A stretch of DNA of 64,000 nt from Trichodesmium sp050015995. GTDB taxonomy: Bacteria; Cyanobacteriota; Cyanobacteriia; Cyanobacteriales; Microcoleaceae. The stretch's first letter is position 1, and the number at the start of each line of letters is the position of its first letter. A program made the translations under genes and the position numbers. The notes under the pieces were generated by a model. That model did no database searches. It was not told where the DNA came from and saw only the letters and a program-made list of their open reading frames with translations. The DNA lies in assembly GCF_050015995.1 (NCBI RefSeq), contig NZ_JBNHEP010000026.1, forward strand, positions 9,845-73,844. Reading direction: 5' to 3'. Positions 1 through 7,956 of the stretch are shown here, in pieces.

Positions 1-634
1 TTAGGTGCTAGGTAAACTTTCCTTACCTACAATTGATGACCTTCCGATCAAAATACAACCTAATACTTGCAAACTTTTTCAATGGTTTGAGTTAAATATG
101 ACTTACGGCTTTTTTAGGCTTCAACACTACACATAGTGTGGCACTATAGTTTTGATTTACTATATATAGGGTTTTTGCATAAGCCATCTGAAAAAAGGGG
201 AGGGTGTTTCACCACACAAATAAGTAAAGGATATTGACAGTTTTTCAGTAAAGGGTAATTGTTACTCTTCTGTACTTAGTTATATTTCTCGAGCTGAAAT
301 TTTTCCTTCATCTTTTTCTTGTGTATTGCTCCCTTTTTCTACTTAACTAATGGCAGATTTTCAGTAATTCAGAAGGTATATAAAGTTTGATCCTTGCTGT
401 CTTACATTAACTTTTTTTTATTTTCATTAAGTATAGTATACAAAACTACAAATTTCCCAAAGAAATTTTAAAGAAATATTAAAGTCTAAACTATTATCAA
501 AATAATTTGGTCGCGTCACCCCACCTTTTAAGGTAAAATCCTTTTGGATAGTTGCTCAAAATACCCGTTACAAAAACAACTTCTGTAAATCGCCAATCCG
601 AAGCCTCCCCTATCTGACTTCTGACTTTGTTTTG
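1..634. other. Intergenic region downstream of the aminotransferase
   Basis: No open frame with protein-like character was seen here. The stretch is AT-rich. Its one recognisable item is a copy (about 496-584) of a dispersed ~85 bp repeat that recurs at 59889-59977 and, inverted and shorter, at 10317-10382. Confidence 0.6.
496..584 (+). repeat. Dispersed ~85 bp repeat, copy A
   Basis: The segment begins ATCAAAATAATT and ends near CAAAAACAACTTCTG. It aligns over its whole length with 59889-59977, and its first two thirds align with the reverse complement of 10317-10382. The three copies differ by scattered substitutions, so it is an old family rather than a recent duplication. No coding function is apparent. 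Confidence 0.7.
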
Positions 635-1786
635 TTAAAGTTCTTGCAAACAATCTTTCAAAGCAAATATAACTTGTTCTTGTTGTGACTGAGAAAGTTC
701 AGGAAACATAGGCAAGGACAAAACCTGATGGCAAATTTGTTCTACAATTGGCAACTGACGGTATACTAAAGATTTGTAAACAGGCTGTAAATGTAAAGGT
801 GTGGGATAGTATATTGCTGAACCTATTCCCTTGTTTTGTAGCTGAATACGAACCCAATCGCGCAGAGAACTAGAAAAATGAGACTTTGCTGTAGCCTCTA
901 AATCTTGACTTTTAAGCATAATTGTGTATTGATTCCAAACACATCTACCTCCAGCCAACTCTTGAGGAGGAACTACAGCAGTTATGCCACTAAGAAATTT
1001 ATGGTAAATATCTGCTAAGTCACGACGTTGCTGATTCCAAGTATCTAGATAACGTAACTTAACTTGCAGAATTGCAGCTTGTATGGTATCAAGACGACTG
1101 TTAATACCGATGTGTTCATAAAGATATTTGGCCGACTGTCCATGATTTTTGAGTATCCGCACTTGAGTAGCGATCGCCGGATTATTTGTGGTCAGAGCGC
1201 CTCCATCTCCAAAAGCTCCTAAATTTTTAGTAGGAAAAAAACTAAAACAACCAATATCGCCAAAACTTCCGACTTTTTGGTTATCCCATTCTGCTCCTGT
1301 AGCTTGGGCACAGTCTTCTATAACTATTAGGTTATACTGGCGAGCGATCGCCATTAATTGGGTCATATCTACAGGTTGACCAAATAAATGTACTGGCAGA
1401 ATAGCTTTTGTTTTTTCTGTTATAGCTGGTTCAAGTTGTTGAATATCTAAGTTAAAAGTCTGGGGGTCAATATCGATAAAAATGGGAGTTGCTCCTACTG
1501 CACTAATTACTTCAGCGGTAGCGAAAAAAGTGAAAGGAGTGGTAATTACTTGATCACCAGGCCCAATATTTACAGCTCGTAAAGCTAGAAATAGAGCATC
1601 AGTGCCGGAGTTACAGGATATACAATGAGGTACATCTATATAATTAGCAAATTGTTGTTCAAAGTCATCAACAATGGAACCACCAATGTAGCGACCAGAA
1701 GCAAGTACCTCTTGAACTTTGGTGTTTATCTCTTTAACAATTATTTTATACTGTTGTGTCAAATCTAGGGAAGGAATATTAGTCAT
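635..1786 (-). CDS. DegT/DnrJ/EryC1/StrS family PLP-dependent aminotransferase
   Basis: The 383-residue length is typical of fold-type I sugar aminotransferases. The PLP lysine is visible as K187 in FSFFPTKNLGAFGDGG. The acid that contacts the pyridine nitrogen is D158 in VIEDCAQATGAEW, and SGTDALFLALRA near residue 60 matches the cofactor phosphate region. Family members transfer an amino group from glutamate or glutamine to a keto-sugar nucleotide for cell-surface polysaccharide or secondary-metabolite sugars. The exact sugar cannot be read from sequence. No other sugar-nucleotide gene lies in the window on this side, so the pathway is unknown. The ATG at 1786 gives the conserved LDLTQQYKIIVKEI start. 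Confidence in the family is high and in the substrate is none. Confidence 0.93.
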   Translation of the reverse strand: MTNIPSLDLTQQYKIIVKEINTKVQEVLASGRYIGGSIVDDFEQQFANYIDVPHCISCNSGTDALFLALRAVNIGPGDQVITTPFTFFATAEVISAVGATPIFIDIDPQTFNLDIQQLEPAITEKTKAILPVHLFGQPVDMTQLMAIARQYNLIVIEDCAQATGAEWDNQKVGSFGDIGCFSFFPTKNLGAFGDGGALTTNNPAIATQVRILKNHGQSAKYLYEHIGINSRLDTIQAAILQVKLRYLDTWNQQRRDLADIYHKFLSGITAVVPPQELAGGRCVWNQYTIMLKSQDLEATAKSHFSSSLRDWVRIQLQNKGIGSAIYYPTPLHLQPVYKSLVYRQLPIVEQICHQVLSLPMFPELSQSQQEQVIFALKDCLQEL

Positions 1787-2337
1787 ATTAATAGTAATAA
1801 ATTAAAATGATATAAAAGGCTAGTAAAAATTATTGATATGATAAACTGCTCCAAGCAAAGGAGCTACTGTTATAGAAGTTTTTAGTATAAATGGAACACA
1901 GACTAAATAGTTTAGGGAGATTTGATGGAACTTCCCTACTGTGGTCTAATAAAGTGAAAAATCCCGTAAAGTAATTTTTATAAAAATCATAAATATAAAT
2001 TTTTCCACAATCTAAAGATAGATTTTTTTTAAATTAAGCTCAGAGAAATTTTTCTTAATTTACGACTTTTGGTAGTCACATAAATAACCTTGACTTTAGT
2101 AAGTTTATATATAGAAAGATTAGTAAAAAAAATTATTGGTTATTGGTGATTGATAGCGGTTTTCACCAAGGTAGACTACAGTAAAAATTCTATATATACC
2201 TAAAGTTTAATAAATTGCAGAAATAGTTGTATTCTATGTTAATGAAAACCGCTATAATTAAAATTTAAAATTGCCAGAAATAATTAATCCTAATCCTTTT
2301 AATAAATACAATAAAAAAATTATTTAGGGGGATACTT
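1787..2337. other. Intergenic region between divergently transcribed genes
   Basis: This AT-rich spacer should hold promoters for the aminotransferase (leftward) and the small gene at 2338 (rightward). A near-repeat beginning GATAGCGGTTTTCACCAAGG (2153) and ATGAAAACCGCTATAATT (2241) forms inverted GCGGTTTTCA / TGAAAACCGC arms about 80 bp apart. No open frame was supported. Confidence 0.5.
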
Positions 2338-2577
2338 ATGTCAACATATTCTGCGATTAAGGTTCAAAACAAAGAAAGTGGAAAAGAGGAAAAAGTTTAT
2401 TGGGAAGAAGTAAAATATTACTACAAGGACAAGATGATTGAAAGTATACAAAAAAGACTTCGCGATCGTTTTGGTGGATTAATGTGGGAAGCCATGTCCG
2501 ACACTTATCAGTCAAATCTGCAAAATCCTCCTGAACTTGGTGTAAATTATGATGACATGAGTAATGCTTCTAGCTAG
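2338..2577 (+). CDS. Small acidic protein of unknown function (79 aa)
   Basis: I do not recognise this family. The ATG at 2338 is preceded by a strong ribosome-binding site (TTAGGGGGATACTT), which supports translation. The product is charged and hydrophilic, with a likely helix from KVYWEEVKYYYKDKMIESIQKRLRDRF (residues 20-46, aromatic and basic) and a short acidic tail. There is no signal peptide or membrane segment. An inverted repeat 120 bp downstream (2697-2720) may end its transcript, so it is probably monocistronic and separate from the permease gene that follows. Confidence 0.6.
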   Translation: MSTYSAIKVQNKESGKEEKVYWEEVKYYYKDKMIESIQKRLRDRFGGLMWEAMSDTYQSNLQNPPELGVNYDDMSNASS

Positions 2578-2696
2578 TACAAGATTCATATTATGTTAGA
2601 GCTTTATTAGCTTCAGTGACTTGAATTAACTAATAATAGCTAAATCCTTACTTTCCAAGGAATTCAAATCTAGATTAATATAAATTAGTAAAACCT

Positions 2697-2720
2697 CACT
2701 AGAAACTAATTATTCTAGTG
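2697..2720 (+). terminator. Candidate stem-loop between the 79-aa gene and fetB-like gene
   Basis: CACTAGAA (2697-2704) and TTCTAGTG (2713-2720) are perfect inverted arms around an 8-base loop, followed by AAGTTTGTTA. The T-run is weak, so termination is plausible but not certain. Confidence 0.4.
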
Positions 2721-2770
2721 AAGTTTGTTAGTATTATTGCTAATGTATAATTCAAGTTAAAAAAATAAAT

Positions 2771-3541
2771 ATGATTCAATTAACAATTACAGATATAGCT
2801 ATGGCTTTAGGACTTATTGCTATCGCTATCGGTCTCTCAGCTTGGCAAAAATTAGGATTAGAATGGCAATTATTAATAGCTACAGTTCGTACTATTGTAC
2901 AGTTAATATTTGTTGGCTATATATTAGCAATAGTATTTACTACTAAACAGCCTTGGTTGGTGATAGCTATTATCTCTGTTATGTTAACAGTTGCTTCTCT
3001 AGTTACTAGGAATAGAATTAGTCAAAAAATACCTCGGTTATTACCTTTAGTTTGGGGTTCGATTTTAACCAGTACAACTTTAAGTATTAGTTATACAAAT
3101 TTATTGGTTATTAAACCTGAGACTTGGTATGAACCTCAATATTTAATTCCTTTAGTGGGAATTGTATTAGGAAATGCGATGAATGGAGCAGCGATCGCTG
3201 GAGAAAGACTTGTCAGTACAATTAATTCTAGTCCAGTAGAAATTGAAACTTATTTAAGTTTAGGAGCTACACCCCAACAAGCAGTTGCTAAATATAGAAA
3301 AGATGCTATTCGTGCTGCATTAATACCTAATTTAAACCAGATGAGTGTAATCGGAATTGTCACACTTCCTGGAATTGTTACTGGTCAGTTATTAAGTGGT
3401 GTTAACCCTCTGGATGCTGTGGCGTATCAAATGTTAATTATGTTTCTTTTGGCTTTTGCAAATCTGGTGACAAGTTTATTGGTTACTTATGGTTTATGTC
3501 GGCAATTTTTTAATCAGGATGCACAACTCAAAAATTTATAA
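2771..3541 (+). CDS. FetB/YbbM-type ABC transporter permease (UPF0014 family)
   Basis: This 256-residue integral membrane protein has about six to seven hydrophobic segments (for example residues 5-22, 37-57, 62-80, 95-112, 118-135, 190-207, 217-237). The central motif VGIVLGNAMNGAAIAGERL (near residue 130-148) and the following LSLGATPQQAVAKYRKDAIRAALIP are hallmarks of the UPF0014/FetB family. In E. coli FetB pairs with the ATPase FetA and is implicated in iron export and peroxide tolerance. No ATP-binding partner gene is adjacent here, so the partner must lie elsewhere. The start at 2771 gives an immediate first membrane helix. The metal substrate is inferred from family only. Confidence 0.85.
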   Translation: MIQLTITDIAMALGLIAIAIGLSAWQKLGLEWQLLIATVRTIVQLIFVGYILAIVFTTKQPWLVIAIISVMLTVASLVTRNRISQKIPRLLPLVWGSILTSTTLSISYTNLLVIKPETWYEPQYLIPLVGIVLGNAMNGAAIAGERLVSTINSSPVEIETYLSLGATPQQAVAKYRKDAIRAALIPNLNQMSVIGIVTLPGIVTGQLLSGVNPLDAVAYQMLIMFLLAFANLVTSLLVTYGLCRQFFNQDAQLKNL

Positions 3542-3934
3542 AGGTTGATTATAACAATTCCTATCTTTAGAGTGAGATACAAAATTAATTTTTTTTAGGG
3601 AGTAGGGAATAGTAATTCGGGTTCGGTGGGAATAGGGGTGCAACCCCGTGGGGTGCGACAGACGCCAAAGGAGTAGGCAGTAGGAAATTGGGGAAACTTT
3701 ACTTTTGATTTTCCCATATTTCTCAAGTAAGATTCCCCCTAGCTACTAAAAAAAATTTAATATAGTAGTATTCATTGAAGTTGGTATAATTTAAAATTAA
3801 TCAATGACAATATTTATCCATGACCAATTTATCAAACACTATTTAACAGAATTATTATCTAACATAATTATTATCTAACAGATATTAGGTAGAAACAAGT
3901 AAAGATATATCTAAAGAAATAAGACAAGCTAACG
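3542..3934. other. Spacer with repeat-derived sequence
   Basis: No gene was recognised. Bases around 3560-3650 (GTGAGATACAAAATT, then AGTAATTCGGGTTCGGTGGGAATA split by a GGGAGTAGG-type tract) resemble the segment 56274-56385 downstream of the hybrid kinase start, so this is a shared dispersed repeat. A GGGGTGCAACCCCGTGGGG hairpin lies near 3636-3655. The right end of this interval enters a decayed open frame that resumes beyond the mobile repeat at 3935. Confidence 0.45.
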
Positions 3935-4414
3935 GTAAGGATTCAGGTCCTATGGAAAAGCCTATAAATCTTGATGGATAAGTATTTCCAGCAATTTCCT
4001 CCCAAATTCTATTCTCAATTAGATATTGCTACAAGCCTTGATTTTCGTGATTATTGAGAATGAGGCTGTTAAATTTCTGACGTCAGTCGTTTTCAGAAGT
4101 CTCTCTATAACTAGGTTTGAGATACCTGAATCCTTAGAGCTAACGTTTCTTTTATCCCATATACTCAGACTCCTGAGAATTTATTAAACTTAGGTCTACT
4201 GGAAAAAATTACTGCCAATGTCTCTATTATCGAACCATTTAGTAATTCAGTTACTTCTAGATAAATTCGTATTTATTTGGAAAAATTATATTATATTTGT
4301 AGAAATTTAGAACTATAAATTAATTAAAAAAAATCAGAAAACTAATTAAACCAGTTTACCTCTATTATGGATAATTACACTAACTATTTCACAGGCAATA
4401 ATTTCGGGAGTTAA
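3889..4414 (+). pseudogene. Unidentified gene relic split by a mobile repeat
   Basis: On the plus strand, codons from 3889 read VETSKDISKEIRQAN up to the 203-bp element at 3935. If the element and one copy of its 8-bp target duplication are removed, the frame continues as VSFIPYTQTPENLLNLG and on to a TAA at 4262, about 54 codons. Beyond it the same frame still looks protein-like (IRIYLEKLYYICRN, then MDNYTNYFTGNNFGS), interrupted by three more stops before 4414. I cannot name the family. A chance open frame of this size is possible in AT-rich DNA, so the call rests on the frame being kept exactly across the insertion. Confidence 0.35.
3935..4137 (+). mobile_element. MITE with GTAA ends (IS66-like), copy 1
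   Basis: The 203-bp element begins GTAAGGATTCAGGT and ends ACCTGAATCCTTAG, giving imperfect 14-bp terminal inverted repeats. It is flanked on both sides by AGCTAACG, an 8-bp target duplication (3927-3934 and 4138-4145). A second copy lies at 41121-41322. There is no transposase inside. GTAA tips and 8-bp duplications are the pattern known for IS66-family elements, so it was probably mobilised in trans by an IS66-type transposase. That last step is inference. Confidence 0.88.
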
Positions 4415-4692
4415 TTCTGTGAATGATGCAGAATATAGTTCTCCTGGTATTTAGACTCTAGGAAATATATTGAGAACCAAAATAGTAGCAGTTCATCAAT
4501 TACAAAAAAGTTCGGTTTCTTATTTCTCTTTTGACCTTTTGGCCAACCGGGGGATTTTCCTCGGAGTTTGGGTAAACAGGTCGGTGTTCCAATCTCCAAT
4601 AAAACTTCACTCCAAGCAGTAGCAGTGCTTCCGGGGGAGAATTGGACTTGAGGTTTAGGCCCACGGTAAAAGACTATCCATAACATTTTCAC
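4411..4692 (-). pseudogene. C-terminal fragment of a cyanobacterial DDE transposase
   Basis: The 93 codons hold the tail motif IGTPTCLPKLRGKSPGWPKGQKR, which I recognise as the conserved C-terminus of a widespread cyanobacterial transposase family that normally ends shortly after a lysine-rich string. Everything upstream, including the catalytic domain, is missing, and the last ~30 residues diverge into unrelated sequence. It therefore looks like a dead insertion-sequence remnant rather than a gene. No terminal repeats were found around it. Confidence 0.7.
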
Positions 4693-4909
4693 GAGCTAAC
4701 CATAACTAGCCAAGTCATCAAAGGCATTAATTGACTCCACTTATCACATTCTTCTTTTTTTTAAATCTATTGAAGAATTGGAAAGTTTGTTGCATAGGGT
4801 TTTAAATGAGGGTGAATTAAAAATCAACTGGGAACGAAAAATTAAAAATAAGGGTAATGCTGTTATCCCAAATTAAATGCTGAACAGCTTAGAATGGATA
4901 AATAGTCAA

Positions 4910-5022
4910 TAGACCTCTCCGGAAAAGAGGGAACAGGGAACACTTAACTGGGAACACGGAGAAGTAATTGATAATTTCTGGATAAGAATTGATTCTATTT
5001 TTAATTTTCACGCCTATGTCTA
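4910..5022. mobile_element. TAGACATCTCC-family small inverted-repeat element, overlapping the RTX gene stop
   Basis: The 113-bp segment starts TAGACCTCTCCGGAAAAGAG and ends with GTCTA, matching the family at 34264-34367 and 51758-51861 in both ends and interior (GGGAACA tract, then TTGATAATTTCTGGATAAGAATTGATT). It is bracketed by an 18-bp direct repeat, TAGAATGGATAAATAGTC (from 4890 and from 5024). The element supplies the present TAG stop of the RTX gene. Confidence 0.7.
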
Positions 5023-6081
5023 ATAGAATGGATAAATAGTCTCCACATGAACATCTCGCTCTGGAACCAAATCAAGACCTGGTGATAACTGAGCAAATTG
5101 TATATCTTTCAAAAACAGAGCACCCGTCTCGGAGTTGTAGGAGACATCGTTAACTGACACTCCGCTATTCAAAGAAATGATCTCGATGTTCGGGTCAACG
5201 ATAATATCTATGTTCGGGTCAAAATTTATATCCTTAAGATCAATATTTATTTTATTAAGCTTAAAATCAGAGAAATCAATTGATTGATTGAAATCCGTAT
5301 TAGAGGAATCTACATTAGAATTCGTGAGAGAATCTACAGCTTGTACATCTGTCGCAGTTGTAAGATTTGAGGAATCTACATTAGAATTCGTGAGAGAATC
5401 TACAGTTTGTACATCTGTCCCAATCGTTGGTTCTTCTACTGTCAAAGCTGAATTTAGCGCAATAGATGAGACAAATTCTGCAACCGCGACAACTGGCTCG
5501 ATGATGACGGGTTCAGGTTCATAAACAGGAAAGTGTTTAACATAATTGATTTCAATTTTATCCCCTTCATCGGGATTAAAGTCCTCAATCACACTAATCT
5601 TTTCTGGAGTAGTTGTAGTTCGAGAAGAGATTGTAAACGCGAAAGTATCGGCTCCATCGCCGCCTTCAGCAAAATTGAGATGTGATCCCAAGTTTAATCG
5701 ATCGTCTCCCTCGTCACCAAACAGCCAATCTCCCGCAAAATCAAAGTTGTTTAATTGAGGACTACCACCGCTGAGGGTATCATTTCCAGGACCACCTCTG
5801 AGGGTATCTTCACTATATAATCCATTCATTCGATCATTGCCTTCTTCTCCATAGTAGGTTTTTTTGCCATCCTGACCCGGATAAATACGGTCATTTCCTG
5901 TACCGCCGTAGATGGTGTCTTGGCCACTACCGCCTCCTATAAAATCGTCACCACCATTCCCAAAGATGAGGTCATCACCAGCTCGACCATAGATTCTGTC
6001 CCGCTCATCTCCCCCGTTGAGTGTATCATTATCATTTGTACCCTCAATATCGTTAAACATGGTTCGATAAATGTTTGCCAT
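5020..6081 (-). CDS. RTX-type calcium-binding protein
   Basis: The 353-residue protein carries about ten glycine-aspartate nonapeptides (GGxGxDxIYG style, e.g. NGGDDFIGGGSGQDTIYGG) over residues 15-145. In RTX proteins these fold into a Ca2+-binding parallel beta-roll outside the cell. Residues 145-175 (GADTFAFTISSR...IEDFNPDEGDKIEI) match the cap that follows such rolls. The C-terminal half is low-complexity and contains a tandem duplication of DVQ(T/A)VDSLTNSNVDSSN. There is no N-terminal signal, consistent with type I secretion through a C-terminal signal. No export genes are adjacent. The last codons and the stop have been reshaped by the small element at 4910-5022. Role unknown; adhesion or surface coating is typical. 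Confidence 0.85.
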   Translation of the reverse strand: MANIYRTMFNDIEGTNDNDTLNGGDERDRIYGRAGDDLIFGNGGDDFIGGGSGQDTIYGGTGNDRIYPGQDGKKTYYGEEGNDRMNGLYSEDTLRGGPGNDTLSGGSPQLNNFDFAGDWLFGDEGDDRLNLGSHLNFAEGGDGADTFAFTISSRTTTTPEKISVIEDFNPDEGDKIEINYVKHFPVYEPEPVIIEPVVAVAEFVSSIALNSALTVEEPTIGTDVQTVDSLTNSNVDSSNLTTATDVQAVDSLTNSNVDSSNTDFNQSIDFSDFKLNKINIDLKDINFDPNIDIIVDPNIEIISLNSGVSVNDVSYNSETGALFLKDIQFAQLSPGLDLVPERDVHVETIYPFY

Positions 6082-6246
6082 TGCGATTTTTGTTTAGCCT
6101 CTATTCGTTAACTCTATTTAGAGTATGATATTCACTAGAGTCAGTGTCGCCAATTTGGCAGAAATATGATTTTTTGATTCTCATTTTTTCCTTTAAATAT
6201 TTCAAACAATTATTGATGAAGCGATTTAAAAATATTCAAGTTACTG

Positions 6247-6414
6247 TCATGATGACGAGACTTTGACTAAAACTCGACCTTGAATTTGACGTTGAAGAAT
6301 TGACTGAATTTTTTGAGGTAACTCCGTCAATGAAATTGTCGAGGCTAATTCACTGAAATGTTGAGGCTTCCACATGGTTGGGAGTTTTGACCAAATTTCG
6401 AGACGTTGAGACAT
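6247..6414 (-). pseudogene. C-terminal relic of an AcuI/YhdH-type NADPH oxidoreductase
   Basis: The 55 codons read MSQRLEIWSKLPTMWKPQHF, then a stretch containing SLTELPQKIQSILQRQIQGRVLVKV. This matches the end of acrylyl-CoA reductase/quinone oxidoreductase-like MDR proteins (RxxIWxxLxxxWKP...LxELPxKIxxILxGxIxGRxxV). The Rossmann domain and catalytic region are absent upstream, where no homologous frame is seen. It is a short genomic fossil and unlikely to be functional. Confidence 0.6.
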
Positions 6415-6670
6415 CGGACATTTGAAAAAATAACCCTAATTTTTCTTCAAATCTTTAAATACCGAAAAATCAACTTTATTAGGGAACAGGGAACATAGGG
6501 AAATTTGACAGGCACTTTCAACATAGAAGAAAAACATTTTTAGATCAAATCCAGTTATCAAAAGTACCTTTTTTAAAATTCCTGTCTAATCCTTCTGCCT
6601 TCAGCATTAAATGTATTACCTTGATAGTAAAGCTTCTTTATCAACCGAATTTAGTATTATTATGATTAAT

Positions 6671-7045
6671 TTATGGCACTTGATATAACCTGTTTTTGTA
6701 ATAAGATAAATTTGGATAAAGTTGAATAGCATTTTGATAAGAAGTGAAAGCTTCATCTAATTTTCCTTGCTTCTCTAAAACTACTCCTAAGTGATAATGA
6801 CTCCAGGGAAAATCTGGTTTGATTTTAATAGCTTGATGGTAAGCTTATACTGCTTCTCTATAGCGATTATTTTCTCTAAAAATACCACCTAGTGTATGAT
6901 AATAAGCCCAATATTTTTGGGGATTAATTCCTATTGCTTGAGCGTAAGCAATCAAAGCTTCGTCTAATTTTCCTTGTTTTTGTAGTTGATATCCTATTTG
7001 ATTGTAATATTCTTGAGTATAATTTTGTGGTTGTTCTTTTTCTTT
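6671..7045 (-). pseudogene. TPR segment in frame downstream of the sulfotransferase, with internal stop
   Basis: Directly after the sulfotransferase TAA (7046-7048) the same frame reads a KEKEQPQNYTQEYY linker and then three TPR-like units (QLQKQGKLDEALIAYAQAIG; YHTLGGIFRENNRYREAV-stop-AYHQAIK; YHLGVVLEKQGKLDEAF). One TAA (6845-6847) replaces a residue inside the second TPR, and the frame ends at 6671. TPR-sulfotransferase fusions are common in filamentous cyanobacteria, so this probably was the C-terminal part of a fused gene or a separate TPR gene, now broken by nonsense mutations. Confidence 0.75.
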
Positions 7046-7729
7046 TTATAAAATTGAAATCTTGTGATTATTTTGATTTTCATGGTCATAACCTAATAAA
7101 TCAATAACATTTGAGTTACATTCACGGATAATTTGCATTTGTTCCCCATTCAAAAATTCATAATAAGGGCGGTTGTCATCTCTGAAAAATCCTTTAGCTT
7201 TTGGTAAATATCCATAAAATGATATGTTTAATTTCTGACAGACGAAAGTTAAATCTGAGTGAATATTTTCATACTTACCAATAAAATCAACTACTACTTT
7301 ATCGTTGATTGTGTAAATATTCCAATTTTTTTTTAGGAATGGATTAGTATACTTATTTTTCAGCCAGTCATCAAATTTAATGGATTTGTTTTGGCAAAGA
7401 AAGTAGTACAAAGATATAGCTCTATCAAAAGGATTTCTTTCAAAACAAAACTTATAGTAACTATCCAAAATCGAAGGTTCTATGACACATTGAATTTCTT
7501 TAGCAGTGATATGGTTGAAATACTTTTTGTATTCATTTCCCTGAGCATCAAAATCTAAATAATTTTGTGGTATTTTTCCAAGAAATTTTCTAATAACTTC
7601 ATCTTTCAAGGAGATAGGAGTAATTACATCATCATCGTCACAAAATCTAGATAAAGAAATTTCAACTGATGTACCAGCAGTCTTAGTTATTTTCAGGAAA
7701 ATAAATTTATATTTGTGGGATATAATCAT
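7046..7729 (-). CDS. Sulfotransferase family protein
   Basis: The 227-residue protein opens with the PAPS 5'-phosphosulfate loop KITKTAGTSVE (residues 12-22) and has the 3'-phosphate motif CFERNPFDRAISLYY (near residue 94-108). Both are diagnostic of the sulfotransferase fold. Such enzymes move sulfate from PAPS to carbohydrates, lipids or peptides; the acceptor here is unknown. The region between motifs is AT-rich and lysine-rich like the rest of the window. A decayed TPR segment follows in the same frame after the stop, so the protein may be a truncated form of a longer TPR-bearing enzyme. ATG at 7729 sits just before the P-loop strand, as in the family. Confidence 0.85.
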   Translation of the reverse strand: MIISHKYKFIFLKITKTAGTSVEISLSRFCDDDDVITPISLKDEVIRKFLGKIPQNYLDFDAQGNEYKKYFNHITAKEIQCVIEPSILDSYYKFCFERNPFDRAISLYYFLCQNKSIKFDDWLKNKYTNPFLKKNWNIYTINDKVVVDFIGKYENIHSDLTFVCQKLNISFYGYLPKAKGFFRDDNRPYYEFLNGEQMQIIRECNSNVIDLLGYDHENQNNHKISIL

Positions 7730-7855
7730 TGTGAAAAGAGAAAAATAGAAAAGTTATCCAATTGAGCGATCGCTTCAGAAATACAGAACCCTATTTCTAC
7801 TTTCAAAAAACAGCATTTTTCTCATATTTAAGACTTTTATCTTAACTAAATTCTC

Positions 7856-7951
7856 ACTCCCCACACTCCCCACACTCCCCACACTCCCTACACTCCTCAG
7901 ACTCCCCACACTACCCACACTCCCCACACTCCCCACATTCCCCACACTCCC
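7856..7951. repeat. Tandem 9-bp repeat tract
   Basis: About ten copies of CCCCACACT with single-base variants (CCCTACACT, CCTCAGACT) run almost to the stop codon of the 651-residue gene at 7957. One strand is purely C/A/T, so replication slippage could vary its length. Confidence 0.85.
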
Positions 7952-7956
7952 CTACT

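Noticed and set aside
7856..7951. CRISPR or regulatory iteron array
   Set aside because: Units of 9 bp are contiguous with no spacers, and no replication or cas gene is adjacent.
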